From the NCBI RefSeq assembly GCF_950097975.1, contig NZ_CATNHF010000001.1:310001-374000 (forward strand): a stretch of DNA of 64,000 nt. Reading direction: 5' to 3'. The notes beneath the pieces are model-generated. The model saw nothing but the letters and a program-made list of their open reading frames with translations. It was not told the origin of the DNA and ran no database searches. Of the stretch, positions 1 to 12,192 are shown one piece after another. The number at the start of each line of letters is the position of its first letter. Within the stretch, counting starts at the first letter, position 1. Both the position numbers and the translations under genes were made by a program. The stretch is from Microbacterium sp. T2.11-28 (GTDB lineage: Bacteria; Actinomycetota; Actinomycetes; Actinomycetales; Microbacteriaceae).

Positions 1-1101
1 GATGATCCGCCGCTTCACCTCCTCGCCGAACCCCGCGTCGCGGGTGACGGCCATGACGTCCTCGACGGTGCCGCCCGGTACGTCGACCCGCAGACCGAAC
101 CGCACCGAGTCGAACTTGGCGAGGTTGCTCGAGGCCTCGGCGGGGAGGATGAGGTAGTAGGCCGCGACGCCGTACTCGAAGTGCGGTGCGCTGATGTCGA
201 CGATCTCGGCGCCGTGCGCCTCCAGCAGGGCGAGCGCGGCGCGGAAGGACGCGGAGACACCGGCCTGGAAGCCGGAGTCGGGCAGTTCGGAGATGACCCC
301 GACCCGCAGGCCCCGCAGCGCCGCGCCGGTGGCTCCCTCGCGCGCCGCGGCGGCGAAGGACGGCCAGGTGTCGCTCAGCGACGTCGAGTCGTGGGGGTCG
401 TGACCGCCGATGACGTCGTGCAGGAGCGCCGAGTCGAGGACGGTGCGCGAGACCGGTCCGACCTGGTCGAGGCTGGACGCGAGAGCGATGGCGCCGAACC
501 GGCTCACGCCGCCGTACGTCGGCTTCATGCCGACCGTGCCGGTGACATGCGCGGGTTGTCGGATCGACCCGCCGGTGTCGGAGCCGAGGGCCAGCGGCGC
601 CTCGAAGGCGGCGACGGCGGCAGCGGACCCACCGCCCGAGCCGCCGGGGATCCGGTCCAGATCCCAGGGGTTGTGGGTCGGGCCGAACGCCGAGTGCTCG
701 GTGGAGGAGCCCATCGCGAACTCGTCCATGTTCGTCTTGCCGAGCGGGATGAGGCCGGCGGCGCGGGAGCGCGAGACCACCGTCGCGTCATACGGCGACA
801 GGTAGCCCTCGAGGATCCGGGAACCGCTGGTGGACGGCATGTCCGTGGTCACCAGGACGTCCTTGATCGCCAGCGGCACACCGGCGAGCTCACCGAGCTG
901 CTCGCCTGCCGCGCGGCGGCGATCGACGTCGGCCGCGGCGTCGAGGGCGCCCGCGTTGACGTGGAGGAAGGCGTGCACGTCCGCGTCGACGGCGGCGATG
1001 CGATCCAGGTGGGCCTGCGTCGCCTCGACGCTCAACACCTCGCCGGAGGAGAGGCGCGCCGCGAGATCGGCGGCGGTCAGCCGTGTCAGGTCCGCGCTCA
1101 C
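1..1101 (-). CDS. gatA: Asp-tRNA(Asn)/Glu-tRNA(Gln) amidotransferase subunit A (3' end cut by window)
   Basis: Catalytic glutaminase/amidase subunit of the GatCAB complex, which converts mischarged Glu-tRNA(Gln) or Asp-tRNA(Asn) to the cognate amide in the cytosol. The 367 visible codons hold the amidase-signature triad: Lys80 in PLAIKD, cis-Ser155 in the Gly/Ser loop GGSGGGS, and Ser179 in DTGGSIRQP. The GTG start overlaps the gatC stop (GTGA), so the two are translationally coupled. The C-terminal part, and presumably gatB, lie beyond the left edge. Family and order are standard; nothing is odd in the visible part. Confidence 0.96.
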   Translation of the reverse strand, partial: MSADLTRLTAADLAARLSSGEVLSVEATQAHLDRIAAVDADVHAFLHVNAGALDAAADVDRRRAAGEQLGELAGVPLAIKDVLVTTDMPSTSGSRILEGYLSPYDATVVSRSRAAGLIPLGKTNMDEFAMGSSTEHSAFGPTHNPWDLDRIPGGSGGGSAAAVAAFEAPLALGSDTGGSIRQPAHVTGTVGMKPTYGGVSRFGAIALASSLDQVGPVSRTVLDSALLHDVIGGHDPHDSTSLSDTWPSFAAAAREGATGAALRGLRVGVISELPDSGFQAGVSASFRAALALLEAHGAEIVDISAPHFEYGVAAYYLILPAEASSNLAKFDSVRFGLRVDVPGGTVEDVMAVTRDAGFGEEVKRRII

Positions 1102-1397
1102 TGCTCCTCCCCCAGGATGGCGGTGACGCGGAAGCGCCCGTCGGCGGAGTCGGGAGCGTTCTGGAGGACCTGCTCCACGGTCAGCATCTCGCCGACGGCG
1201 TCCGGACGATAGACGTTCTCCAGCGGGATCGGGTGACTGGTCGCGGGGACGTCGGCCGAGGCCACCTCCGAGACCTTCGCGATGTTGTCGACGATCACGG
1301 CGAGCTGACCGGTGAGGCGCTCGACCTCCTCGTCACTCAGCTGGATACGGGCGAGCACGCCGAGATGGCGCACGAGATCTGGGCTGATTTCCGACAC
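1098..1397 (-). CDS. gatC: Asp-tRNA(Asn)/Glu-tRNA(Gln) amidotransferase subunit C
   Basis: Small GatC subunit (99 residues) that wraps around and stabilises GatA-GatB. The sequence matches the family: an N-terminal helix with [14 protein letters not shown], then [10 protein letters not shown] and a C-terminal stretch with ENVYRPD. Two tandem GTG codons could start it, at 1400 or 1397. I chose 1397 because the TAGACT box at 1404-1409 sits exactly 6 nt before it, the leaderless spacing seen repeatedly in this window, and because relatives begin Met-Ser-Glu-Ile. It overlaps gatA by 4 nt. Confidence 0.93.
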   Translation of the reverse strand: MSEISPDLVRHLGVLARIQLSDEEVERLTGQLAVIVDNIAKVSEVASADVPATSHPIPLENVYRPDAVGEMLTVEQVLQNAPDSADGRFRVTAILGEEQ

Positions 1398-1403
1398 CAC
1401 GAC

Positions 1404-1409
1404 AGTCTA
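1404..1409 (-). promoter_or_regulatory. Leaderless -10 box TAGACT for gatC
   Basis: TAGACT lies 6 nt upstream of the GTG at 1397, so transcription would begin at or next to the start codon. There is no Shine-Dalgarno sequence. The box decides between two tandem GTG codons. Confidence 0.6.
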
Positions 1410-1480
1410 GTTGCGGCGCGCCCCCGGTCCTGTCCGGGCCTCCCCGGCGCGCGCCCCTGCCGCCGGCATTCGCACCGTCG

Positions 1481-1486
1481 TAGGCT
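1481..1486 (+). promoter_or_regulatory. Leaderless -10 box TAGGCT for the acyl-CoA ligase
   Basis: TAGGCT, 6 nt spacer, then GTG at 1493, with no Shine-Dalgarno. It is divergent from the gatC promoter 72 nt away. Confidence 0.55.
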
Positions 1487-1492
1487 GGCCCC

Positions 1493-3205
1493 GTGACGAC
1501 CGCCTACGAGCCGCCTCGCCCCTGGATCGCCAGCTATGCCACGGGGGTACCCGCCGACATGGAGCCGGTGACCGGCTCGCTGCTGGACATCGTCGCCGCC
1601 TCCGCACGCGACTACCCCGATGCCGTCGCCCTGCAGTTCTTCGGCCGCGAGACGACCTACCGCGACCTCGAAGCGGCGATCTCCCGCACCGCCGCCGGGC
1701 TGAAGGCGCTCGGCGTCGGCCCGGGCGACCCGGTCGCCATCGTGCTGCCGAACTGCCCCCAGCACATCGTCGCGTTCTACGCCGTGCTCCGGCTGGGCGC
1801 GGTGGTGGTCGAGCACAATCCCCTCTACACGCCGCGTGAGCTGCGCAAGCAGTTCGAGGACCACGGCGCCAAGACGGCGATCGTGTGGAGCAAGGTCGTC
1901 GAGACCGTGCAGCAGTTCCCCGCTGACATCGCGGTGACCCACGTCGTGAGCGTGGACATCACGACGGCGATGCCCCTGTCGCTCCGGCTGGCACTGCGGC
2001 TGCCGATCGCCAAGGCCCGCGAGTCCCGCGCCGCCCTCACCACCCGGGTGAGCGGCGCGATCCCGTGGGACCGCATCGCGCAGAGCGCTCCGCTGCCCGC
2101 GGGGCACCCCTACCCGCAGACCGACGACCTCGCGATCATCCAGTACACGAGCGGCACGACGGGGACACCTAAGGGCGCCATGCTCACGCACCGCAACCTG
2201 CTCTCCAACGCCCGGCAGTCGCAGCTGTGGGTCCCGTCCATCCAGCGGGGAAAGGGCTGCGTCGTCTACGCCGTGCTGCCCATGTTCCACGCGTACGGAC
2301 TCACCCTGTGCCTCACCTTCGCGATGTCGATGGGCGCCCGCCTCGTGCTGTTCCCGCGGTTCGAGCCCGACATGGTGCTCGAGGTCACCAAGAAGCACCC
2401 TGCGACCTTCCTCCCCCTTGTGCCTCCGATCGCCGACCGCCTCCTGTCCGCTGCGCGCGGTGCCGGCGTGTCGCTCGCCGGCACCGAAGTGGCCATCTCT
2501 GGCGCGATGGCGCTTCCCCACGAGCTGGTCGTGCCCTTCGAGGAGGCCACGGGCGGGTATCTCGTCGAGGGATACGGACTGTCGGAGTGCTCGCCCGTCC
2601 TCATGGCCAACCCCGTCGCGGACAACCGGGTACCGGGGACGGTCGGGCTGCCGCTGCCGGGCACCGAGTGCCGGGTGGTCGACCCCGACGAGCCCACGCG
2701 CGACGTCGCACAGGGCGAGCGCGGTGAGCTGCTGGTGCGCGGACCGCAGGTCTTCTCCGGCTATTACGGACGGCCGGAGGAGACCGAGAGCGTGTTCGTC
2801 GACGGCTGGTTCCGCACCGGCGACATCGTCACCATCGGCGACGGCGGGTTCGTCCGCATCGTCGACCGGATCAAGGAGCTGATCATCACGGGCGGCTTCA
2901 ACGTCGCGCCGACAGAGGTCGAGAACGCCCTTCGTCAGCACCCCGAGGTGGAGGACGCCGCCGTCGTGGGCCTGCCGAGCGATCGCTCGGGAGAAGAGGT
3001 CGTCGCGGCGGTCGTGCTGTCTCCGGGCGTCGACCACCCCGACATCGAAGGGATCCGCGCGTACGTGCGGAGCGTCCTGACGCCGTACAAGGTCCCGCGG
3101 CGGGTGTTCGTTGTCGACGAGCTCCCGAAGTCGCTCATCGGCAAGGTGCTCCGACGCCAGGTGCGGGATTCGCTGCTCGCGCTCGCGCAGCCGTCCGACG
3201 GCTGA
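1493..3205 (+). CDS. Long-chain fatty acid--CoA ligase (AMP-binding family)
   Basis: ANL-superfamily enzyme of 570 residues that activates a carboxylic acid, probably a fatty acid, via an acyl-adenylate to the CoA thioester. Visible core motifs in order: the P-loop YTSGTTGTPKGAML (about residue 220), the GYGLSEC motif, WFRTGDIV with the AMP-ribose Asp, the hinge DRIKELIITGGFNV, and the C-terminal catalytic Lys in KSLIGKVLRR. The size is normal for FadD-like ligases. The exact substrate cannot be read from sequence. The gene is monocistronic and convergent with ligA, ending 16 nt before it. Confidence 0.88.
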   Translation: MTTAYEPPRPWIASYATGVPADMEPVTGSLLDIVAASARDYPDAVALQFFGRETTYRDLEAAISRTAAGLKALGVGPGDPVAIVLPNCPQHIVAFYAVLRLGAVVVEHNPLYTPRELRKQFEDHGAKTAIVWSKVVETVQQFPADIAVTHVVSVDITTAMPLSLRLALRLPIAKARESRAALTTRVSGAIPWDRIAQSAPLPAGHPYPQTDDLAIIQYTSGTTGTPKGAMLTHRNLLSNARQSQLWVPSIQRGKGCVVYAVLPMFHAYGLTLCLTFAMSMGARLVLFPRFEPDMVLEVTKKHPATFLPLVPPIADRLLSAARGAGVSLAGTEVAISGAMALPHELVVPFEEATGGYLVEGYGLSECSPVLMANPVADNRVPGTVGLPLPGTECRVVDPDEPTRDVAQGERGELLVRGPQVFSGYYGRPEETESVFVDGWFRTGDIVTIGDGGFVRIVDRIKELIITGGFNVAPTEVENALRQHPEVEDAAVVGLPSDRSGEEVVAAVVLSPGVDHPDIEGIRAYVRSVLTPYKVPRRVFVVDELPKSLIGKVLRRQVRDSLLALAQPSDG

Positions 3206-3221
3206 TCCGAGGGCTCCGGAA

Positions 3222-5552
<2,331 letters not shown>

Positions 5553-5589
5553 GGAGCGACCTCCGACACCGCGACCGCCACGAGCGACC

Positions 5590-6687
5590 TCAGCCGCCGA
5601 CGGGCACCGCCGACACCGTCCGGGCGATCGTGAACTGGCCGAGCACGCGCGTGCCGACGTAGAGCACCGCCGTCTGACCCGGCGCCACGCCGTCGAACGG
5701 CGACGCGGGGCGCACCACGATCTCGTCGCCGACGATCTCGGCCAGCGCCGCCACCGGCTCCGCATGGGCCCGGATCTGGACCTCGCACGCGAACGACGAG
5801 GCCGACGGCGGTCGCCCGGTCCAGCTCCGGCGCGTGCCGGCGATCTCGGCCGTCGCCAGCGCCTCCCTGGGCCCCACCACGACGGTGTTGGTCACCGGGC
5901 GCACCTCGAGCACGAACCGCGGCTTGCCGTCCGGGGCGGGAACGCCCAGCGAGAGCCCGCGCCGCTGGCCGACGGTGAACGCGTGCGCGCCCTCGTGCGC
6001 GCCGACGACGGCGCCGCTGCGGTCGACGATGTCGCCCTCCGCCGTGCCGACCCGCTCGGCGAGCCACCCGCGGGTGTCGCCGTCGGGGATGAAGCAGATG
6101 TCGTGGCTGTCCGGCTTCTGGGCGACCGTCAGTCCCCGCTCGGCGGCTTCGGCGCGCACGAGGGCCTTGGTCGGGGTCGTCCCGAGAGGGAAGTACGTAT
6201 GCGCCAGCTGCTCGGCGGTCAGCACGCCGAGCACGTACGACTGGTCCTTCGCCGCGTCCGAGGCGCGGTGGAGCTCGCGTCCCTCCGGGCCGTCGACGAG
6301 GAGCGCGTAGTGGCCGGTGCACACCGCGTCGAAGCCGAGCTCGACGGCGCGCTCGAGCAGCGCCGCGAACTTGATCTTCTCGTTGCACCGCATGCAGGGG
6401 TTCGGCGTCCTGCCGGCCCGGTACTCCGCGACGAAGTCGTCGATCACGTCATCGCGGAACCGCTCGGAGAAGTCCCAGACGTAGAACGGGATCCCCAGCC
6501 GGTCGGCCGCGCGCCGCGCGTCCATCGCGTCTTCGATCGTGCAGCAGCCGCGGCTGCCGGTGCGCAGCGTCCCGCCGGCCCGGGAAAGGGCGAGGTGGAC
6601 GCCCACGACCTCGTGCCCGGCGTCGACGGCACGCGCCGCGGCGACTGCCGAGTCGACGCCGCCGCTCATCGCCGCGAGGATCTTCAT
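5590..6687 (-). CDS. mnmA: tRNA-specific 2-thiouridylase MnmA
   Basis: Adds sulfur to U34 of Lys, Glu and Gln tRNAs through an adenylated intermediate. The 365 residues carry the PP-loop SGGVDS at 8-13, the first catalytic Cys98 in TPNPCMRCN, the GHYA motif, and the second catalytic Cys in [12 protein letters not shown]. The C-terminal third matches the central and beta-barrel domains. It lies 42 nt downstream of a cysteine desulfurase on the same strand, which fits a shared sulfur-relay role, but it also has its own leaderless -10 box. Confidence 0.97.
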   Translation of the reverse strand: MKILAAMSGGVDSAVAAARAVDAGHEVVGVHLALSRAGGTLRTGSRGCCTIEDAMDARRAADRLGIPFYVWDFSERFRDDVIDDFVAEYRAGRTPNPCMRCNEKIKFAALLERAVELGFDAVCTGHYALLVDGPEGRELHRASDAAKDQSYVLGVLTAEQLAHTYFPLGTTPTKALVRAEAAERGLTVAQKPDSHDICFIPDGDTRGWLAERVGTAEGDIVDRSGAVVGAHEGAHAFTVGQRRGLSLGVPAPDGKPRFVLEVRPVTNTVVVGPREALATAEIAGTRRSWTGRPPSASSFACEVQIRAHAEPVAALAEIVGDEIVVRPASPFDGVAPGQTAVLYVGTRVLGQFTIARTVSAVPVGG

Positions 6688-6693
6688 GCGTCC

Positions 6694-6699
6694 AGTCTA
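6694..6699 (-). promoter_or_regulatory. Leaderless -10 box TAGACT for mnmA
   Basis: TAGACT, 6 nt, then ATG at 6687. It lies in the 42-nt gap after the cysteine desulfurase stop, so mnmA can be transcribed independently of that gene. Confidence 0.55.
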
Positions 6700-6729
6700 C
6701 GAAGCGCCCGGCAGCCGGGGCCGCGGCAC

Positions 6730-7899
6730 TCAGCGCGATCCCGCGGCGACGGCGCGTGCGTAGGCGGCAGGGAGCGCCGCGAGGAGGCTGTCGACCTCGT
6801 CGGCCGTGGACGTGCGTCCCATCGTGAAGCGCAGCACCGAGCGTGCGGCCCGCTCGTCGCGACCGAGCGCGCGCACGACGTGCGACGGCTCCGCGACTCC
6901 CGCCTGGCACGCCGATCCGGTGGAGACGGCCACCTCCGCCTGGTCGAGCAGGAAGAGGAGCGTCTCCCCCGCCGCGCCGGGGAAGAGCACGTGGACGTTG
7001 CCCGGCAGCCGGAGGTGCGGATCGCCCAGCAGCTCCGCCTCCGGGATCGCGGCGCGAATGCCGTCGACGAGCCGTTCACGCAGCCCGACCAGGCGCGCGG
7101 CCTCCGCCTCGCGCCCGCGTTCGGCGGCGGTCAGGGCCGCGGCGAAGGCGGCGGCGCCGGCGACGTCCTGCGTCCCCGAGCGCAGTCCCCGCTGCTGCCC
7201 GCCGCCGTGCAGCAGGGGCGACAGGCGCGCCTGGCGCGACACGACGAGCGCACCGGTGCCCACCGGCGCGCCGATCTTGTGGCCGGAGACGCTCAACGCG
7301 ACCAGGCCCGTGGAGGCGCGTCCCTCTCCTCGCCAGGCGGCGAAGCGGACGTCGACAGCGCCGGCGGCCCCGACGGCGTCGAGGTGGAGGGGGACGGCTC
7401 GCGCAGCCGCGGCCGCTGCGAGCGCCGGCGCGTCCGAGACCGTGCCGACCTCGTTGTTGGCGATCAGCGCCGTGGCGAGGGCGGCGCCGGGAAGCGCCGA
7501 CGCGAACGCGTCCACGGGGACGGCGCCCGTCGCCTCGAGGGGCACGGCGACGACCCGTGCGGCCTCGGCCGCGTGCAGCCACTCGACGGCGTCCATCGTG
7601 GCGTGGTGCTCACCGTCGGGCAGCACGATCGCGTCGGAGCCCGCGCGGCGTGCCCACCACAGGCCCTTGATCGCCAGGTTGACGGATTCGGTGCCCCCGG
7701 AGGTGAACACCACCTCGATGGGATCGCAGTCCAGCGCGGCGGCGACGTCTTCGCGCGCCTGCTCGAGGATGCGCCGGGCGCGCTGCCCCGGGCCGTGGAC
7801 GGACGAGGCGTTGCCGACCACGTCGACCGCGTCGAGCCACGCGGCGCGCGCCTCCGGACGCAGCGGGGTGGTCGCGGCGTGATCGAAGTAGGCCGTCAC
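6730..7899 (-). CDS. Cysteine desulfurase (IscS/NifS family)
   Basis: PLP enzyme that removes sulfur from cysteine and carries it as a persulfide, supplying tRNA thiolation and Fe-S assembly. It has 389 residues: the N-terminal YFDHAATTPL, the His pair at 98-99, the PLP-binding Lys208 in SVSGHK, and the persulfide Cys331 in the loop TGSACQAGVAEPSHV. The open frame extends far upstream, but GTG at 7899 is chosen because a strong GGAGGAGGTGAG Shine-Dalgarno precedes it and homology begins here. Placement directly before mnmA suggests it is the sulfur donor for MnmA. Confidence 0.93.
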   Translation of the reverse strand: MTAYFDHAATTPLRPEARAAWLDAVDVVGNASSVHGPGQRARRILEQAREDVAAALDCDPIEVVFTSGGTESVNLAIKGLWWARRAGSDAIVLPDGEHHATMDAVEWLHAAEAARVVAVPLEATGAVPVDAFASALPGAALATALIANNEVGTVSDAPALAAAAAARAVPLHLDAVGAAGAVDVRFAAWRGEGRASTGLVALSVSGHKIGAPVGTGALVVSRQARLSPLLHGGGQQRGLRSGTQDVAGAAAFAAALTAAERGREAEAARLVGLRERLVDGIRAAIPEAELLGDPHLRLPGNVHVLFPGAAGETLLFLLDQAEVAVSTGSACQAGVAEPSHVVRALGRDERAARSVLRFTMGRTSTADEVDSLLAALPAAYARAVAAGSR

Positions 7900-7952
7900 C
7901 CGCTCACCTCCTCCGCCCTGCGGATCCGCGCGTGGTCGGCGCGCGGCGTTAC

Positions 7953-7958
7953 TACTGT
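7953..7958 (+). promoter_or_regulatory. Leaderless -10 box TACTGT for glgX
   Basis: TACTGT, 7 nt, then ATG at 7966, with no ribosome-binding site. It fixes the glgX start inside a much longer open frame. Confidence 0.6.
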
Positions 7959-7965
7959 AGATCGC

Positions 7966-10056
7966 ATGCTTCCCGTGCCGGACGTCGCCGACGCCTCCTT
8001 CCTGTCGCCCGCGCTCGATAGCCTCGGGGTCACCCAGGGTCCCGACGGCGGCACCCTCCGGGTGTGGTCCGGCGCCGCGACCGCCGTCGAGCTGGTCCTG
8101 TTCGACGAGGTGGACCTCGACTGGATCATCGACACGCTGCCGCTGACGCGCCGACCCGGCGACGACGGCGCCGGCGAGGTCTGGGAGGTGACCACCCGCG
8201 CCCTCACGCCGGGCGCGCGCTACGCGGTCCGCGTGGACGGGCCGCACGGCCCGGGAGACACCTTCAATCCGCAGACGCTGCTCATCGAGCCCTATACGAA
8301 GGGCCTCGTGTCGGGGGGCCTCGGAGATTGGCGCTCGGTCGTCGTCGACGAGTCGTTCGACTGGGGCGGCGTGTCCAAGCCCGCGGTCCCCTGGGATCGC
8401 ACGGTGATCTACGAGGCGCACGTGAAGGGGCTGACCAAGAGGCATCCGGCGATCCCGCCCGCCCTGCACGGCACGTACGCGGGTCTCGCCCACCCGGCCA
8501 CGATCAGCCACCTCCAGGCGATCGGGGTGACGTCCGTGGAGCTGCTGCCCGTCCACGCGTTCGAGAGCGAGCCCCGGCTCCTCCAGCACGGGATGACGAA
8601 CTACTGGGGCTACAACACCCTCAACTTCTTCACCCCGCACGCCGACTACGCCACGGCCGCCAGTCGCGCGGCGGGCCCCGACGCGGTGCTCCGCGAGTTC
8701 AAGACGATGGTGCGGGATCTCCACGCCGTGGGAATCGAGGTCATCCTCGACGTCGTCTACAACCACACCTCCGAGGGCGAGCTCGGCGGACCGCGCTCGA
8801 GCCTGCGCGGCATCGACGGGCGCGCGTACTACCGTCAGCACGACGACGGCGCCTACATCGATGTGACGGGCTGCGGGAACTCCCTCGACACGTCGACCGA
8901 TGCCGCGGCGCGCCTGATCGTGGACTCGCTGCGGTACTGGGCGGGCGAGCTCCAGGTCGACGGATTCCGGTTCGATCTCGCCGCCACCCTGGGGCGCGGC
9001 GCCGACCACTCCTTCTCCCCCGACCACCCGCTCATCCGTGCCATCGTGGAGGACCCTGCCCTGGCGGGCGTGAAGATGATCGCCGAGCCGTGGGACGTCG
9101 GAATGGGCGGATGGCAGACCGGCAACTTCGGTCCCGGGTGGGCGGAGTGGAACGACCGCTACCGCGATCGCGTGCGCAACTTCTGGCTCAGCGACGTGGA
9201 CTACGCGCGTCGCGCGGGGACGGCTCCCGTCGGCATCGGTGGCTTCGCCACCCGCCTCGCCGGCTCGTCAAACACGTTCTCGCAGGCGCGCGGTCCTCTG
9301 GCCGGCGTCAACTTCGTGACGGCGCACGACGGCTTCACCCTCCGCGATCTGGTGTCCTACGACGTCAAGCACAACCTCGGCAACGGCGAGCACAACCGCG
9401 ACGGCGCGGACATGAACCGCTCCTTCAACCACGGCGCCGAGGGCTCCACGGAGGACGAGGCCATCCTCGCCCGGCGCCGGAAGGCCATGCGGAACCTCCT
9501 CGGCACGCTCCTGCTGTCGGCGGGGGTTCCCATGCTCACGGCCGGCGACGAGTTCGGGCGCACTCAGCGCGGGAACAACAACGCCTACTGCCACGACTCC
9601 CCCCTCACGTGGGTGTCGTGGGACCACGCGCCCTGGCAGCAGGACCTCGCCGCTCACGTCGGCCGCCTGCTGCAGCTGCGCCGCGACAACCCCGCCCTCC
9701 GGCCGTCGCGGTTCGCCCACGAGGCGCAGACCGTGCCGAGCGCCTCGGTCATCGACTGGTACGACGAGCACGGTGAGACCATGTCCGGCGACCGATGGAC
9801 CGATCCGGCGCACCGGACCCTCCAGTACGTCGCGCAGTCGACGCCCGAGAACGAGCAGCCCAACCGCATCCTGCTCATCGTGCACGGGAACGAGCGTCCG
9901 GTCGACGTCACCCTCCCCCGCATCGACGGCGTCCGGCGCTACGTCGCCCTCTGGTCGAGTCTCGATGAGCGCCCGACGGCGGAGGAGCCGGTCTTCGAGC
10001 CGGGCGACGTCGTCTCCCTCCCCGACACCGCGATGCACCTGTTCCGCGTCGAGTAG
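7966..10056 (+). CDS. glgX: Glycogen debranching protein GlgX
   Basis: GH13 isoamylase-type enzyme that hydrolyses alpha-1,6 branches of glycogen. The 696 residues include an N-terminal CBM48-like beta domain (about 1-120) and an (alpha/beta)8 barrel with the classical blocks [16 protein letters not shown] (nucleophile Asp) and IAEPWD (acid/base Glu). The GlgX-specific block [16 protein letters not shown] is followed by [12 protein letters not shown]. The start is set by a leaderless -10 box. It opens the plus-strand cluster glgX-glgE-glgB. A TreX or isoamylase label is possible, but these blocks favour GlgX. Confidence 0.93.
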   Translation: MLPVPDVADASFLSPALDSLGVTQGPDGGTLRVWSGAATAVELVLFDEVDLDWIIDTLPLTRRPGDDGAGEVWEVTTRALTPGARYAVRVDGPHGPGDTFNPQTLLIEPYTKGLVSGGLGDWRSVVVDESFDWGGVSKPAVPWDRTVIYEAHVKGLTKRHPAIPPALHGTYAGLAHPATISHLQAIGVTSVELLPVHAFESEPRLLQHGMTNYWGYNTLNFFTPHADYATAASRAAGPDAVLREFKTMVRDLHAVGIEVILDVVYNHTSEGELGGPRSSLRGIDGRAYYRQHDDGAYIDVTGCGNSLDTSTDAAARLIVDSLRYWAGELQVDGFRFDLAATLGRGADHSFSPDHPLIRAIVEDPALAGVKMIAEPWDVGMGGWQTGNFGPGWAEWNDRYRDRVRNFWLSDVDYARRAGTAPVGIGGFATRLAGSSNTFSQARGPLAGVNFVTAHDGFTLRDLVSYDVKHNLGNGEHNRDGADMNRSFNHGAEGSTEDEAILARRRKAMRNLLGTLLLSAGVPMLTAGDEFGRTQRGNNNAYCHDSPLTWVSWDHAPWQQDLAAHVGRLLQLRRDNPALRPSRFAHEAQTVPSASVIDWYDEHGETMSGDRWTDPAHRTLQYVAQSTPENEQPNRILLIVHGNERPVDVTLPRIDGVRRYVALWSSLDERPTAEEPVFEPGDVVSLPDTAMHLFRVE

Positions 10057-10101
10057 CGGCCGCCACGGCGTGCGGCGGTGTACCGCCGCTCGCAACGGAG
10101 G

Positions 10102-10107
10102 TAGGTT
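10102..10107 (+). promoter_or_regulatory. Leaderless -10 box TAGGTT for glgE (overlaps a weak SD)
   Basis: TAGGTT, 6 nt, then GTG at 10114. A GGAGGT at 10097-10102 lies 11 nt from the start, rather far for a ribosome-binding site. Both leaderless and leadered expression are therefore possible. Confidence 0.45.
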
Positions 10108-10113
10108 CGAGAC

Positions 10114-12192
10114 GTGGCCACGACGACGAACACCACCGGAATGGTGCGCAGCACCGCACAGATCCCCCTCCGCCCGGCGGTCGCGTGGCAGGCCGAGGCG
10201 GGCACCCGCAACGGGCGCATCCCGCTGGTGCTGCCGCGGCCGACGACACCGGATCCGCGCTTCCCCGCCAGCGCCTTCGTCGGCGAGGCGGTGCCGTTCC
10301 AGGTGACGGCGTTCCGCGAGGGCCACGACGCGATCGGGGTGCACGTCCGGCTCATCTCCCCGAGCGGCGCGGAGTCGCTCCACCGCCTCACCGCCCTGGG
10401 CGACGGGTTCGATCGGTGGCGGGTCGGCGTCGCGCCCCTCGAGCAGGGTCTGTGGAGCTTCCGGTTCGAGGCGTTCGGGGACGACTTCGCGACCTGGCAG
10501 CACGCGGCGGACGTCAAGATCGCCGCCGGCGTCGACACGTCCCTCATGCGCGAGTCGGGCGCCCTCCTGTTCCTGCGCGCCGCGGCCGAGAAGTCGCGGC
10601 CCGCCGCCGAGCGCCGCGCGCTCACCGACGCAGCGGCGAGCCTTCGCGACGCGGAGCGCGACGACACGGCAGCGCTGGCGATCGTGCGCGATGCGTACTT
10701 CGCGAGCGTGTTCGCCGCCCGTCCGCTCCAGTCCCTGCTGACGGTCGGACCCGAGCTCTCCCTGCTCGTCGAGCGCGAGCGGGCGGGCGTGGGCGCCTGG
10801 TACGAGTTCTTCCCGCGCTCCGAGGGCGCTCGACGCCTGAAGGACGGCACCGTCAAGAGCGGGAACTTCCGCACCGCCAAGAACCGGCTGCCGGCGGTGT
10901 CCGCCATGGGCTTCGACGTGCTGTACCTGCCGCCCATCCACCCGATCGGCACGCTCAACCGCAAGGGTCCCAACAACACCCTCACCGCCGGTCCCGGCGA
11001 CCCCGGGTCGCCGTGGGCCATCGGCTCGGCCGCGGGCGGCCACGACGCCGTGCATCCGGAGCTCGGCACGCTCGCCGACTTCCGCGCCTTCGTGCGGGCC
11101 GCGGCCGCCGAAGGGCTCGAAGTCGCCCTCGATCTGGCGCTGCAGGCCGCTCCCGACCACCCGTGGGTGACAGCCCATCCGGAGTGGTTCACGACGCTTC
11201 CCGACGGCTCCATCGCCTACGCGGAGAATCCCCCCAAGAAGTACCAGGACATCTATCCGATCAACTTCGACAACGACCCCGAGGGCATCCGGGCGGAGGT
11301 GCTGCGGATCGTCCGCCACTGGATCGCCCAGGGCGTGAAGATCTTCCGCGTCGACAACCCGCACACCAAGCCGCTGCAGTTCTGGGAATGGCTCATCGGA
11401 GCGGTCACGGCCGAGCACCCCGACGTCGTGTTCCTCGCCGAGGCGTTCACGCGCCCCGCACCGCTGCAGGCCCTGGCGTACAGCGGCTTCCAGCAGAGCT
11501 ACTCCTACTTCACGTGGCGGAACACCAAGACGGAGCTGGAGGAGTTCTTCCGGTGGATCTCCGACGAGACGGCCGACTTCATGCGGCCCAATCTCTTCGT
11601 CAACACGCCGGACATCCTCACCGAGTACCTCCAGTACGGCGGGCGCCCCGCGTACAAGATCCGCGCCGCCCTCGCCGCGACGGCGGGAGCCAGCTACGGC
11701 GTCTACGCCGGGTACGAGCTGTTCGAGAACGTCGCCCGGCCGGGATCCGAGGAGAACATCGACAACGAGAAGTACGAGTACAAGCTCCGAGATTGGGCCG
11801 GCGCCGAGGCCGCCGGCGACTCGCTCGCCCCGTACCTGACGCGGTTGAACGAGATCCGGCGCGCCCACCCCGCTCTCCGCCAGCTGCGGGGACTGACCGT
11901 GCACTGGAGCGACGACGAAGCGATCCTCGTCTACTCCAAGCACCTGCCGGCCGAGCTATCGCCGGACGGGGTCGCCGACACGATCATCGTGGTGGCCAAC
12001 GTCGACCCCCACTCGACCCGCCAGACCATGGTGCACATCGACAGCACGGCGTTCGGCGTGCCGCGAGGGCACGACTACGACGTCGAGGATCTCGTGACCG
12101 GCGCCCGATGGACCTGGAACCAGGACGCCTTCGTCCGCCTCGACGCGTTCGCCGAGCCCGTCCACATCCTGCACGTGAAGGGGTCCCGATGA
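10114..12192 (+). CDS. glgE: Alpha-1,4-glucan:maltose-1-phosphate maltosyltransferase
   Basis: Extends alpha-1,4-glucans by transferring maltose from maltose-1-phosphate (GlgE pathway, known from mycobacteria and other actinobacteria). The 692 residues comprise an N-terminal beta-sandwich and helical region (about 1-210), then the GH13_3 barrel. Diagnostic blocks are [23 protein letters not shown], the nucleophile region [17 protein letters not shown] and the acid/base region [17 protein letters not shown] near residue 550 is also typical. Its stop overlaps the glgB start (ATGA), giving tight coupling. I see no treS or pep2 gene for maltose-1-phosphate supply in this window. Confidence 0.96.
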   Translation: MATTTNTTGMVRSTAQIPLRPAVAWQAEAGTRNGRIPLVLPRPTTPDPRFPASAFVGEAVPFQVTAFREGHDAIGVHVRLISPSGAESLHRLTALGDGFDRWRVGVAPLEQGLWSFRFEAFGDDFATWQHAADVKIAAGVDTSLMRESGALLFLRAAAEKSRPAAERRALTDAAASLRDAERDDTAALAIVRDAYFASVFAARPLQSLLTVGPELSLLVERERAGVGAWYEFFPRSEGARRLKDGTVKSGNFRTAKNRLPAVSAMGFDVLYLPPIHPIGTLNRKGPNNTLTAGPGDPGSPWAIGSAAGGHDAVHPELGTLADFRAFVRAAAAEGLEVALDLALQAAPDHPWVTAHPEWFTTLPDGSIAYAENPPKKYQDIYPINFDNDPEGIRAEVLRIVRHWIAQGVKIFRVDNPHTKPLQFWEWLIGAVTAEHPDVVFLAEAFTRPAPLQALAYSGFQQSYSYFTWRNTKTELEEFFRWISDETADFMRPNLFVNTPDILTEYLQYGGRPAYKIRAALAATAGASYGVYAGYELFENVARPGSEENIDNEKYEYKLRDWAGAEAAGDSLAPYLTRLNEIRRAHPALRQLRGLTVHWSDDEAILVYSKHLPAELSPDGVADTIIVVANVDPHSTRQTMVHIDSTAFGVPRGHDYDVEDLVTGARWTWNQDAFVRLDAFAEPVHILHVKGSR